A stretch of DNA of 64,000 bases from Ignavibacteria bacterium. Its GTDB lineage: Bacteria > Bacteroidota > Ignavibacteria > Ignavibacteriales > Ignavibacteriaceae. This document shows positions 1-8,163 of this stretch, one piece after another; within the stretch, counting starts at the first letter, position 1, and every line of letters begins with the position of its first letter. A program made the position numbers and the translations under genes. The DNA lies in NCBI GenBank assembly GCA_030684555.1, contig JAUXVN010000112.1:62001-126000 (forward strand), in the 5' to 3' direction. Below the pieces are notes generated by a model. That model did not search any database. It was not told the DNA's origin and saw only the letters and a list, made by a program, of their open reading frames with translations.

Positions 1-762
1 TACAACATGTTTTTGTGGATCATCAATGGCTCGCCATATTTCATCTGAAGGATCATTAGAATATAAAGCACCGGTTGGACATCTATTAAGACATTGTCCG
101 CAATTTATGCAAATTACATCTTGAAGTGGTTTGTCATAAAATGTACTGATCTGAGTTTTATCTCCTCTATTAATTGCTTCGAGTACACCAACTTCCTGCA
201 AATCAATACACGTTCTTATACATCTTCTGCAGAGTACACATTTGTTCATATCCCTTACCAATGAGGTTGATGAAAAATCGACTTCATAAACGGGTTCTTT
301 AACGTGCCCAAAACGCATGTTATCAACTCCATACTCTTTAGAAAGAGTTTGAAGTTCGCAATTTTTGTTTTTTACACATGCATAACATTCACCATGATGT
401 TCACTAAGTAGTAGGTCAATAATATTACGTCTTGCTTTTCTAACTAATTCAGACGAAGTTTTAATCTTTATTGATGCTGTTATCGGAAAAGAACACGATG
501 CTTGCAAAGTCCTCATTCCATCAACTTCAACAACACATACTCTGCATACACCAGCAATACATAAATCGGGATGATGACATAAAGTAGGTATATGAATATG
601 GTTATCTCTGCATGCCTCTAATATGGTTGTACCAAGTGGAACCGATACTTTTTTTTCATTAATTTGAATTGAGATCATTCCACCTATGGCATTTAGATCT
701 AGTGGTTTTTCAACTTTAAATGGTTGTTGACTAATCGGTGCACGTTTAATTGTATCAGGCAT
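1..762 (-). CDS. hydA: [FeFe]-hydrogenase catalytic subunit HydA/HndD-like (partial, N-terminal 254 codons)
   Basis: Electron-transfer portion of the catalytic subunit of a multimeric NAD(P)-linked [FeFe]-hydrogenase; the H-cluster domain lies beyond the left edge. Visible in order: a ferredoxin-type [2Fe-2S] domain (Cys62, 73, 76, 90), the His-ligated cluster motif H-x3-C-x2-C-x5-C (His122, Cys126, 129, 135), and two [4Fe-4S] CxxCxxCxxxC motifs (Cys175-185, Cys218-228). The ATG at 762 overlaps the end of the NuoF-like gene by 8 bp, so the two are probably translationally coupled. The same N-terminal arrangement also occurs in NAD-dependent formate dehydrogenase alpha subunits, so the visible part alone does not prove hydrogenase. 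The sensory hydrogenase kinase in the same operon makes hydrogenase the better reading. Expected location is the cytoplasm. Confidence 0.85.
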   Translation of the reverse strand, partial: MPDTIKRAPISQQPFKVEKPLDLNAIGGMISIQINEKKVSVPLGTTILEACRDNHIHIPTLCHHPDLCIAGVCRVCVVEVDGMRTLQASCSFPITASIKIKTSSELVRKARRNIIDLLLSEHHGECYACVKNKNCELQTLSKEYGVDNMRFGHVKEPVYEVDFSSTSLVRDMNKCVLCRRCIRTCIDLQEVGVLEAINRGDKTQISTFYDKPLQDVICINCGQCLNRCPTGALYSNDPSDEIWRAIDDPQKHVV

Positions 763-1969
763 GATTTGCTCCATTTCCGTTAGAACTAAAAATTTCATCC
801 TTAAAATTTTCAAGAATTGATATAAAAGGGTTCGGACTTGATTGTCCCAATCCACATTTGGAAGCTACTTGCATTGTTTTACTCAAGTCTTTTAGTGAGT
901 TAATGTAAGAAAAAGTATAATCACCTTTTTCGATTTTTACTACTCCTTCAAGAAGTTTAATGTTACCTATTCTACACGGTGTACATTGCCCGCATGATTC
1001 TTCTACAAAAAACTCCATGAAGTTTTTTAAGACTTTCAACATTTTTCTTGATTGGTTAAAGATCATTATTGAACCACCAGTTGAAGCATCTTCATAAGAG
1101 AGCTTCCTGTCAAATTGTGATTTTGGAATACAAATTCCCGATGCACCACCAACCTGGATTGCTTTTGTGTTTGTTGCACCGACAATCTCGACCAGTTCAT
1201 TAAGTGATGTCCCCCAGGGTAATTCATAAACACCTGGTTTTTCACAGTCGCCGGAGACAGAAAATAACTTTGAACCAGTTGATTTATCTGTCCCATGTGC
1301 TTTGAACCAATCTGCACCTTTAGTAATTATCTGAGGAATTGAAGCTAATGTCTCAACATTATTCACAACTGTTGGATAACCCATGTAACCAGTATTCACA
1401 GGGTACGGTGGTCTATTCCGTGGTTCACCTCTATGACCTTCAAGCGATTCAATTAGAGCAGTTTCTTCTCCACAAACATAAGCCCCTGAACCAAGTCTTA
1501 TTGCTATATCGAAGTTAAACCCTTCTTTACCGAGAATGTTTTTACCTAACAAGTTTTGTTTGCGCATTGATTGCAGGAAGTCTTCGAGTTCTTCAAGCAT
1601 AAAAATGTATTCTCCTCGTAAATAGAGAATACCGATTTCTGAACCAATTGTATAACCGCCCACTACCATCCCATCAAAAACTAAAGCAGGATATTCGGTA
1701 AGAAGAACTCTATCTTTAAATGTACCGGGTTCTCCCTCGTCAGCGTTACATATCATATACTTTTTATCAGCTCTTGATGCTGCAACAAGCATCCATTTAG
1801 TAGCTGTCGGAAAGCCTGCACCTCCACGCCCTTTCATCTTGGACTCACGGACTTCAAATAGAATATTTTCACGTCCAATTTCAAGAGCCTTCTTAATACT
1901 ACTTCCTGATTCGTAAGGTGAGAATATTACAACTCCCTCACGTTTTGTTTTTTTAAAATTATTTTCCAT
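755..1969 (-). CDS. hydB: NADH-binding flavoprotein subunit of hydrogenase (NuoF/HndC/HydB-like)
   Basis: FMN- and NAD(H)-binding subunit that passes electrons between NAD(H) and the iron-sulfur chain of the hydrogenase. The glycine-rich NADH/FMN segment is at residues 47-53 (GRGGAGF), a second conserved stretch NADEGEPGTFKDR lies at 75-87, and the C-terminal [4Fe-4S] ligands are Cys326, 329, 332 and 372. At 404 residues it is the bare NuoF core. It has no N-terminal thioredoxin-like [2Fe-2S] domain and no C-terminal ferredoxin domain, both of which occur in the HydB subunit of classical electron-bifurcating HydABC enzymes. It sits 10 bp after the NuoE-like gene and overlaps hydA by 8 bp. The exact enzyme class (NADH-only or bifurcating) is inference. 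Confidence 0.9.
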   Translation of the reverse strand: MENNFKKTKREGVVIFSPYESGSSIKKALEIGRENILFEVRESKMKGRGGAGFPTATKWMLVAASRADKKYMICNADEGEPGTFKDRVLLTEYPALVFDGMVVGGYTIGSEIGILYLRGEYIFMLEELEDFLQSMRKQNLLGKNILGKEGFNFDIAIRLGSGAYVCGEETALIESLEGHRGEPRNRPPYPVNTGYMGYPTVVNNVETLASIPQIITKGADWFKAHGTDKSTGSKLFSVSGDCEKPGVYELPWGTSLNELVEIVGATNTKAIQVGGASGICIPKSQFDRKLSYEDASTGGSIMIFNQSRKMLKVLKNFMEFFVEESCGQCTPCRIGNIKLLEGVVKIEKGDYTFSYINSLKDLSKTMQVASKCGLGQSSPNPFISILENFKDEIFSSNGNGANHA

Positions 1970-1979
1970 GACTTTCCCC

Positions 1980-2453
1980 TTACTTCGTATCGTTTAAAAT
2001 TTTAACAGCAGTTTCAGGATCAAGCTTTGTGTAGATTTTATCATTTACAAGCATTGCAGGTCCTTGATCGCACATCCCAAGACAGCTTGTATATTCAAGC
2101 GTCCATTTTTTATCGCGAGTGGTTTCATCAAAATTAATTCCCAATTCACGTTTTAGTGCTTTTTCAATTTCCTGTTTGCCAGCCATATCACATGAGATTG
2201 TTTTGCATAAGCGAACAATATTTTTTCCTTGTGGATAGCGGTGTAGAAAATTGTAAAATGATACAACACTATAGACTTCTACGGGATGAATATCTAAAAG
2301 CCGTGCAACTTCTTGCTGAGCAAATTCAGAAATATAATTATGTCTTTTTTCGATTATTTGCAAAATCGGAAGAAGTGCAACTCTATCCTTTCCAAACCGT
2401 TCAATAAGTAATTCGATTTCTTCGGATAGTGAATTTTTTTCATAGACTAACAT
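1980..2453 (-). CDS. hydC: [2Fe-2S] thioredoxin-like subunit (NuoE/HndA/HydC-like)
   Basis: Small iron-sulfur subunit that partners the NuoF-like flavoprotein. The N-terminal half (about residues 10-75) is the helical bundle typical of NuoE, and the C-terminal half is a thioredoxin-like fold carrying the four [2Fe-2S] ligands Cys83, Cys88, Cys124 and Cys128 (pattern C-x4-C and C-x3-C). At 157 residues it has normal family length. Only 5 bp separate it from the upstream receiver gene and 10 bp from hydB, so it belongs to the same transcript. No other nuo genes are present, which argues against a complex I operon and for a trimeric hydrogenase. Confidence 0.92.
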   Translation of the reverse strand: MLVYEKNSLSEEIELLIERFGKDRVALLPILQIIEKRHNYISEFAQQEVARLLDIHPVEVYSVVSFYNFLHRYPQGKNIVRLCKTISCDMAGKQEIEKALKRELGINFDETTRDKKWTLEYTSCLGMCDQGPAMLVNDKIYTKLDPETAVKILNDTK

Positions 2454-2458
2454 TTCTT

Positions 2459-2842
2459 TTAATTCTCCGTTCTTACTTTAAGAAACTTTTCTACTTTAGC
2501 TATCAGTAATTCGGGTGATATTGGTTTTTCGATAAAATCGTCAACCGGAACTAATTCACCTATACCGAATTGCAGACCGGTACTTTTTGAAACAGAGGTA
2601 TACATAAGAATCGGGATTGTAAATCCTTCCTTACGCAAACGCTGAGCCAAAAAGAATCCATCGTCAGGCTCAACCATAATAACATCAAGAATAATGAGAT
2701 CCGGAGAGCTTTCTTTGACGAGTTTTAACCCATCTTCCGGATTCTGTGCTGTTAGAACTTCGTAACCTTTAGCTTTTAATACTAAGCTGCTGGCTTCGAG
2801 AATATCGGAATCATCATCTATAATAACGATCTTTGCTGCCAT
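2459..2842 (-). CDS. Single-domain response regulator (CheY-like receiver)
   Basis: Stand-alone receiver of 127 residues with the acidic pocket at residues 9-11 (DDD), phospho-acceptor Asp53 and the conserved Lys-Pro near residue 106. The beta3-alpha3 loop is longer than usual (VEPDDGFF after Asp53). The same kind of insertion is seen in the other lone receiver of this operon at 4460, which suggests the two are paralogues. It has no output domain of any kind. Its place directly before the hydrogenase structural genes suggests that it ends or branches a phosphorelay controlling the hydrogenase. Its target is not evident from sequence. Confidence 0.9.
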   Translation of the reverse strand: MAAKIVIIDDDSDILEASSLVLKAKGYEVLTAQNPEDGLKLVKESSPDLIILDVIMVEPDDGFFLAQRLRKEGFTIPILMYTSVSKSTGLQFGIGELVPVDDFIEKPISPELLIAKVEKFLKVRTEN

Positions 2843-2917
2843 AATGAGTCCCCTTTTTTGATTGTTTATGATTATGTTTTTTTTATTCGAACTAAACTTT
2901 ATTTAATTATTTTAATA

Positions 2918-4438
2918 TCAGTGACTATTAATAGTAGTAGTAATTTCTGTCTCTAACAGTTTCGGGAATTGAATTCTAAAGGTTGTACCAACTCCATATT
3001 CTGTATCAACTTCAATTGTCCCACTATATGAATCAACTATTCTTTTTACGATTGCCAATCCTAAACCGGTTCCATGAATATTTTTTGTGAATTCGTTCTT
3101 TGCTCTGAAAAAATCTAAAAAGAGTTTTTTCTTTTCGTTTGGTTTCATTCCGATTCCACTATCTCCTACGGTAAATATGATATATCTGGAATTCTCCTTT
3201 AATTCTATCTTAATCTCACCACCAACTTTATTATATTTTACAGAATTACTTACAAGATTTGTTACCATCCTGGTAATTTCATTAAAGTCTGCATTTATGG
3301 TTGGTAAATTATCTTCACAGTTGAAGATAACAGAAAGATTTTTTTTGTTGATATCAAGATTAAAAAGTTGGATTACATCCGTAACAATATCCTTTAATGA
3401 AATCTCTTTAATTTCTCTGACCACTGTCTGCATTTCGATTCGGGAGATGTCTAAAAGATCGTTAACTAATGAAAGGAGCGAACTTAATCTTACGTTCGAT
3501 CTCGTTAAAAAATCTGTTTTCTGTTCATCTGATATTTCAATCTCACTCTGAAGTAATAGATTTAAGAATCCTATTGTAGCTGCGATTGGGGCTTTCAGCT
3601 CGTGAGCAACCATTGATACAAATTGCGATTTTATAAACTCAACCCGTTTGAATTCAGAAATATTTTTAAGTACGAGTACAACACCGGCTAAAGTGCCATC
3701 ATGGTTTGGAATGCGTGTTGTTGTGGCTTGCACGAAAAGTTTTTCATCAGGTAAAAGTTCTATCTGTTCTGAATATGATTTACTGTCGTTATTAGGTTTA
3801 TCAAAATGAATTTCAATAACTTCTCTGATTTTGGGTGGAAGAATATCAGCGATACTTTCCCCAAGAAATATTTCGTGAAGATTTAAGTACTTCAATGCTG
3901 ATGCATTAAAATATACCGCTTGTTCATCACGATTGACAACAAGAACACCGTCATCAATAGAGTTTATGATAGTGTTTAATCTTGTCCTTTCGAAAGAAAG
4001 CTCAAGAAGTCGATTCTCGCGGTCAGCTCTTAATCTATCTGCTTCGAGAATCAGTTTACGCTTCTCATAACCCATCCGAAGATGGTTGAGTAACTCTTCG
4101 GCAGAAAACGGTTTCGGAATATATCCTTGTGACCCTATTTTTGTTGCTTGAACTGCGGAATCATAACTTGCATACGCTGTTGCAATAAAACATACAGTAT
4201 TTGGACGATGTTCACGAATATTTTTTAAGACTGTAATACCATCAATATCCGGCATTTTCAAGTCGATAATTGCTAAATCAAAATCTTCTTTAATCCCGAG
4301 TGCAATCCCTTCAGTACCGTTGGCTGCAGTTGATACGTCATAACCTTCCATCTGAAGAAGTTTTTTAACACCAAGGCGCAACGCATCCTCATCATCGATG
4401 ATGATTACTTTGGGCTTAATATTTTCAATACTATTCAT
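2918..4438 (-). CDS. Receiver-PAS-histidine kinase hybrid
   Basis: Cytoplasmic signalling protein of 506 residues with no predicted membrane segment. Domain order: N-terminal receiver (residues 8-122, phospho-acceptor Asp59, Lys109-Pro110), PAS domain (about 150-262), HisKA dimerisation domain with His279 in MVAHELKAP, and a HATPase_c domain with N-box, a DSGIGM G1 box and a GTGLGLAI G2 box. The receiver-first order suggests that it takes phosphate or a binding signal from the upstream sensor and re-emits it through its own kinase core. It lies between the two lone receivers (21 bp from the upstream one, 75 bp to the downstream one). The ligand of the PAS domain is unknown. Confidence 0.9.
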   Translation of the reverse strand: MNSIENIKPKVIIIDDEDALRLGVKKLLQMEGYDVSTAANGTEGIALGIKEDFDLAIIDLKMPDIDGITVLKNIREHRPNTVCFIATAYASYDSAVQATKIGSQGYIPKPFSAEELLNHLRMGYEKRKLILEADRLRADRENRLLELSFERTRLNTIINSIDDGVLVVNRDEQAVYFNASALKYLNLHEIFLGESIADILPPKIREVIEIHFDKPNNDSKSYSEQIELLPDEKLFVQATTTRIPNHDGTLAGVVLVLKNISEFKRVEFIKSQFVSMVAHELKAPIAATIGFLNLLLQSEIEISDEQKTDFLTRSNVRLSSLLSLVNDLLDISRIEMQTVVREIKEISLKDIVTDVIQLFNLDINKKNLSVIFNCEDNLPTINADFNEITRMVTNLVSNSVKYNKVGGEIKIELKENSRYIIFTVGDSGIGMKPNEKKKLFLDFFRAKNEFTKNIHGTGLGLAIVKRIVDSYSGTIEVDTEYGVGTTFRIQFPKLLETEITTTINSH

Positions 4439-4459
4439 TTTATTTGAATGAAATCTACT

Positions 4460-4861
4460 TTAACTTTTCTCGATGAATGAATCGAATTTTTTAATGAGAT
4501 CCTCAATATTTACAGGCTTGTTTAAAACTGCATCACATTTTAACCATTCTTTTTCTTCACTTGTTGATGAATCAAATTTATAACCCGTAACATAAGCAGC
4601 TGATGTTACAACAATTACAGGAATAGTTTTCCCGTGTGGATCTTTCTTAATTTTGTAACTGAGGATAAACCCTGTATCGTGTTCTTCCATTATTAAATCA
4701 AGAACTACTGCATCCGGTTTATGTTCTTGAAATAACTTCCAAGCATTTTCACTATTATCAGTATCAATAACAGTGTAACCTTTACTTTGAAGCATCACTT
4801 TGGTTTGCTCTAATATATCTAGGTCATCGTCAACTAATAGTATTTTATTTATCGTTTTCAT
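4460..4861 (-). CDS. Single-domain response regulator (CheY-like receiver)
   Basis: Second lone receiver of the hydrogenase operon, 133 residues, with the acidic residues DDD at 11-13, phospho-acceptor Asp55 and a Lys-Pro near residue 115. The loop after Asp55 is extended (MEEHDTGF), as in the receiver encoded at 2459. It starts 11 bp after the sensory hydrogenase kinase and is the most likely direct phosphate acceptor of that kinase. There is no DNA-binding, enzymatic or other output domain, so it probably acts by protein contact or by handing phosphate to another partner in the operon. Confidence 0.9.
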   Translation of the reverse strand: MKTINKILLVDDDLDILEQTKVMLQSKGYTVIDTDNSENAWKLFQEHKPDAVVLDLIMEEHDTGFILSYKIKKDPHGKTIPVIVVTSAAYVTGYKFDSSTSEEKEWLKCDAVLNKPVNIEDLIKKFDSFIEKS

Positions 4862-4872
4862 TTTATTACTCT

Positions 4873-6870
4873 CTAATTAAATTGATTTGAAGATAATGAA
4901 AGATTGAAAGGAAGTTTGATTGTAAAAGTCGTTCCTTTGCCGGATATACTATTAAAATAGATTTCACCTCTGTGCATTTTAATAATTCCGTAGGAAATTG
5001 CAAGTCCGAGACCGGTTCCTTTCCCCATTTCTTTTGTAGTGAAAAATGGGCTAAACACTTTTGATCTAAACTCATCCGCTATACCGCATCCGGTATCTTG
5101 AAAATCTATTACAACCATATTTGATTGTTCATATAAACGGATTTTTAATTTCTTTTCCTGAGACAGAAGCATCGCTTCACACGCATTTCCAATCACATTT
5201 GAAAACACTTGTTCGAGCTGTTCTTTATCTGCATCAATAAATTCATGCAGTAATTCATCACTAAATTTCATTTCGATATCTGAATAATTGGGATTCATCG
5301 AAATTATTTTTATTAATTTTTTTAAAATCGATGATAAATCGGTTTTAGTTATGTTTAATTTTCCTTGGCGGGCAAAATTTAAAAGATTGGCGACAATATT
5401 TTTACATCTTTTAGCTTCATTTAATATAAGCTCTAAATCATCTTTTACAGGATTTTGCCCGTTTGAAATATTACTAATTTCCTTATCAATCAATGATGTA
5501 TAAAGCATTATGGTACCGAGTGGATTATTTATTTCGTGTGCAACCCCGGCAGCTAATTGCCCGATTGAAGCAAGTTTTTCAGCATTGTGCAATTGTTCTT
5601 GAGTAGTTTTCAGATGTTCATAAGCGGTTTGCAATTCATCAATTAAATAAGGCAGACACATTTCTTTTTCAGCTAAACCTTTACCTATTGATATTGCAAA
5701 TTCTCTGCACGAAGCATAACCGCAAGCTCCACAATTAAGCTGTTCCGATTCCGATAGCTTGTTTGTTTCGGCTAAAAATTTATTTATTGTAATTTCATCG
5801 GGAACAGATCTTCGCTGATTTTTGGGAGTGAAATTTCTTCTGAGATTAAGATTTCGACTATTGTAAACATCACTTTTCCATACCTGCTTATCAGTATGAT
5901 TGATACTTTCATTTATATATTCTACAACCTTTGCACGCCGTGAATAATAATTCATATCAGTATCTATTGCAGGACCGCTTATGCAGCCTTCACAGAATAG
6001 AATATCAACAAACCGAGCATTAATTTTATTTTGTGAAAGTTCTTCAATTATTTCTACTACTTTATTTTTTCCTTCGACAACTATAATTTCCTTTTCAAGT
6101 AAATCATCCGGTAGATTTGTCGTTTTTAATAATCCCCCGGCTAACGGATAAAGTTTTCCCATATAAGCATGAGGCGGATCAAATGGTGAAGGTTCAAGAT
6201 TGTCGAGATGAATATTATATTCTTCGAATAACTCCTTTATTTCATCAAATGTAAGGACTGCATCCAGAGAGTTCTTTACTTCCTCATCCTGGAATTCATC
6301 TTTTTTGGCAATACATGGTCCAATGAAAACTATATAATATTCTTCACCTAAATTAGCTTTTATATAGCGACCGATTGCCACCATCGGTGAAACGATTTTT
6401 GCTAATTTGGGTACAAGTTCCACAAAATATTTTTGAATAAACCCGCAGACGGCAGGACAACTCGAGCTAATAATCGTCCCTCCATTATTCTTTTTCAAAT
6501 CATCAATGTAAAGGTTACTGATTAAATCAGCACCAAAAGAGGTTTCAATTACCTTTTCAAAACCAAGTTCTCTTAGTCCCGTAGTAAATTTGGAATAATT
6601 GTGGGGAAAAGATGCAGCAAATGATGGGGCAACTACAGCAATCATTTTAGCTTTTTCATTTATTTTATTTTCTACGAAAGGAATATGTGTAGTAATTATT
6701 TTAGCATTTTGTGAACAGACTTTTACACAATGTCCACAAGCAATACATCTTTCTGTAAGGACAACAGCCTGACCGTTCATCACCCTTATTGCCTTTGCAG
6801 GGCACTCCCGAATGCATGAATAACATCTTTTGCATCGGTCTTCGAGTGTATTTATAATTCCAATCGACAT
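4873..6870 (-). CDS. Sensory [FeFe]-hydrogenase-like histidine kinase (ferredoxin, H-cluster domain, FeS domain, HK)
   Basis: First gene of the operon, 665 residues, no membrane segment. Domain order: a 2x[4Fe-4S] ferredoxin domain (Cys13-23 and Cys42-52), an iron-only hydrogenase large-subunit C-terminal domain (about 75-320), a four-cysteine FeS domain of the CGxCGxxxC type (Cys380, 383, 388 and a later Cys405), a coiled linker, HisKA with His445 in GVAHEINNP, and HATPase_c with GTGLGLAI. The H-cluster region keeps Cys138 and Cys186. The residue before Cys138, which is the proton-relay cysteine in catalytic HydA, is Ser137, and the last ligand motif is C-x2-C (Cys293, Cys296) rather than C-x3-C. 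The family is known from hydrogenase gene clusters as a presumed H2 or redox sensor. The sensing role here is inference. Confidence 0.88.
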   Translation of the reverse strand: MSIGIINTLEDRCKRCYSCIRECPAKAIRVMNGQAVVLTERCIACGHCVKVCSQNAKIITTHIPFVENKINEKAKMIAVVAPSFAASFPHNYSKFTTGLRELGFEKVIETSFGADLISNLYIDDLKKNNGGTIISSSCPAVCGFIQKYFVELVPKLAKIVSPMVAIGRYIKANLGEEYYIVFIGPCIAKKDEFQDEEVKNSLDAVLTFDEIKELFEEYNIHLDNLEPSPFDPPHAYMGKLYPLAGGLLKTTNLPDDLLEKEIIVVEGKNKVVEIIEELSQNKINARFVDILFCEGCISGPAIDTDMNYYSRRAKVVEYINESINHTDKQVWKSDVYNSRNLNLRRNFTPKNQRRSVPDEITINKFLAETNKLSESEQLNCGACGYASCREFAISIGKGLAEKEMCLPYLIDELQTAYEHLKTTQEQLHNAEKLASIGQLAAGVAHEINNPLGTIMLYTSLIDKEISNISNGQNPVKDDLELILNEAKRCKNIVANLLNFARQGKLNITKTDLSSILKKLIKIISMNPNYSDIEMKFSDELLHEFIDADKEQLEQVFSNVIGNACEAMLLSQEKKLKIRLYEQSNMVVIDFQDTGCGIADEFRSKVFSPFFTTKEMGKGTGLGLAISYGIIKMHRGEIYFNSISGKGTTFTIKLPFNLSLSSNQFN

Positions 6871-7067
6871 TAGTTTACTTTTTTTTATCAGTTGGAATAG
6901 AACATATTAAGTGCCAAGAATTGGGAAAATTCTAATTCGAATTTGAGCGTTAAAGCCTATTTTTTAACGGAAATTGCAAATTTTTCTTTTTAATAAGAAG
7001 ATTTTCTTTGCAAAAAATAAAAATACTTGACGTATGGCAATTAACAGAGATAAAAAGAATATCAACC
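6871..7067 (-). promoter_or_regulatory. Upstream control region of the hydrogenase operon
   Basis: This 197-bp gap precedes the operon start at 6870. It holds a perfect dyad with 6-bp arms (AGAATT at 6917-6922, AATTCT at 6928-6933) followed directly by the palindrome AATTCGAATT at 6934-6943. Read on the minus strand, 6918-6899 gives TTGGCAC then 5 nt then ATGTT, which matches the -24 half of a sigma-54 promoter well but the -12 half poorly. Further upstream at 7027-7040 is TTGAC-N4-GGCAA, a dyad of the general Crp/FNR type. None of these sites is proven. Confidence 0.35.
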
Positions 7068-8156
7068 TTAGATTAAAGTTGCTTGAAATAACTTTAATGA
7101 ATCATAAACTTCATCTTTGGTGGCTTCAACATCTATCACAATTTCACCGACCCCCTTAACCAGAACAAATTTTATTTGTCCATTACGATTTTTCTTGTCT
7201 GATAACATTGCTCTATAAGCTGAAGACTTATCTGTTTTAAGCTTTGCAGCTTTTAAAGGAATGGATAAACTCAATGATAACAAATGGTTTAGTTCAACCT
7301 CATCAATTAAACCTTTGATAAAGGACAAGAAAAGTGAACATCGGATACCCGCTATAACAGCTTCACCATGTTTTATTCTGAAGTTAAGACTGCTCTCAAA
7401 GGCATGTGCAAAAGTATGTCCTAGATTTAATATTTTTCTTATACCTTCTTCAGTTTCATCCTGAGCTACAATTGCAGCCTTTATTTTAAGTGAAGTATGA
7501 ATTATCATCTCAATAGATTTAGAATCTAATTTCAACAAATTATTAAGATTGTTAGAAATGTATTTGAAGAGAGTTAAATCATACAAATACCCATATTTTA
7601 TTACTTCACCAATTCCACAAATTATTTCTCGTTCCGGAAGTGTTTTTAAGAATTTTGTGTCGATTAAAACATAGTCAGGCTGGAAAAATGTTCCCACAAT
7701 ATTTTTTTTATTGTTAAAATTAATCCCGGTTTTACCCCCAACCGAACTGTCTACCACCGCTAATAAAGTTGTTGGTATTTGTACAAGTTTTATTCCTCGT
7801 TTGTAAATAGAAGCTGCGAATCCGGCAATATCGCCCGTTATTCCCCCACCTATGCTAATGAGCCAGGAATCTCTTCCATAATTTTCTTTTGAAAGTTTTG
7901 TTAATATTTGCTCAATACTTTTTAATGATTTATTCTTCTCACTTGCATTTACAATATGTTTAGTTACTTTCAGAAACTCCTTATTCAAGAAATTTACAAC
8001 GTCCGGATAAAGTAACTTTACATTCTTGTCTATTACAATAAACACATTATTAATAGAATATTTGTCCTTGAGTTTTTTAATTTCTGCTTTTACAATATTT
8101 TCATCAATTAATATTTGAGAGGTTTTGTACAGAGTTTCGATTTTTAGACGTTTCAT
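7068..8156 (-). CDS. aroB: 3-dehydroquinate synthase
   Basis: Converts DAHP to 3-dehydroquinate, the second step of the shikimate pathway, using NAD and a divalent metal. At 362 residues it has normal length. The NAD/phosphate-binding glycine-rich segment GGGITGDIAGF is near residues 102-112, followed by the PTTLLAVVDSSVGGKTG block near 128-144. The metal-binding residues are a Glu in the GEVIKYG segment (about 183) and the histidines in LGHTFAHAFE (about 246-249) and in KHGEAV (about 263). It lies 7 bp downstream of aroK, so the two pathway genes are co-transcribed. No unusual residues were noticed. Confidence 0.96.
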   Translation of the reverse strand: MKRLKIETLYKTSQILIDENIVKAEIKKLKDKYSINNVFIVIDKNVKLLYPDVVNFLNKEFLKVTKHIVNASEKNKSLKSIEQILTKLSKENYGRDSWLISIGGGITGDIAGFAASIYKRGIKLVQIPTTLLAVVDSSVGGKTGINFNNKKNIVGTFFQPDYVLIDTKFLKTLPEREIICGIGEVIKYGYLYDLTLFKYISNNLNNLLKLDSKSIEMIIHTSLKIKAAIVAQDETEEGIRKILNLGHTFAHAFESSLNFRIKHGEAVIAGIRCSLFLSFIKGLIDEVELNHLLSLSLSIPLKAAKLKTDKSSAYRAMLSDKKNRNGQIKFVLVKGVGEIVIDVEATKDEVYDSLKLFQATLI

Positions 8157-8163
8157 ATTTTTC

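Noticed and set aside
1066-1317. Open frame inside the NuoF-like gene
   Set aside because: It is a frame shadow of a well-supported gene and has no protein-like motifs or ribosome site.
1-2453. Respiratory complex I operon
   Set aside because: Only NuoE-, NuoF- and NuoG-like N-terminal parts are present, and the HydA-like protein has two tandem [4Fe-4S] motifs; the adjacent sensory hydrogenase supports a hydrogenase.
3087-3551. 154-codon plus-strand open frame opposite the receiver-PAS-kinase
   Set aside because: It lies wholly antisense to a conserved kinase domain and has the Ser/Phe/Leu-rich composition of a reverse shadow.
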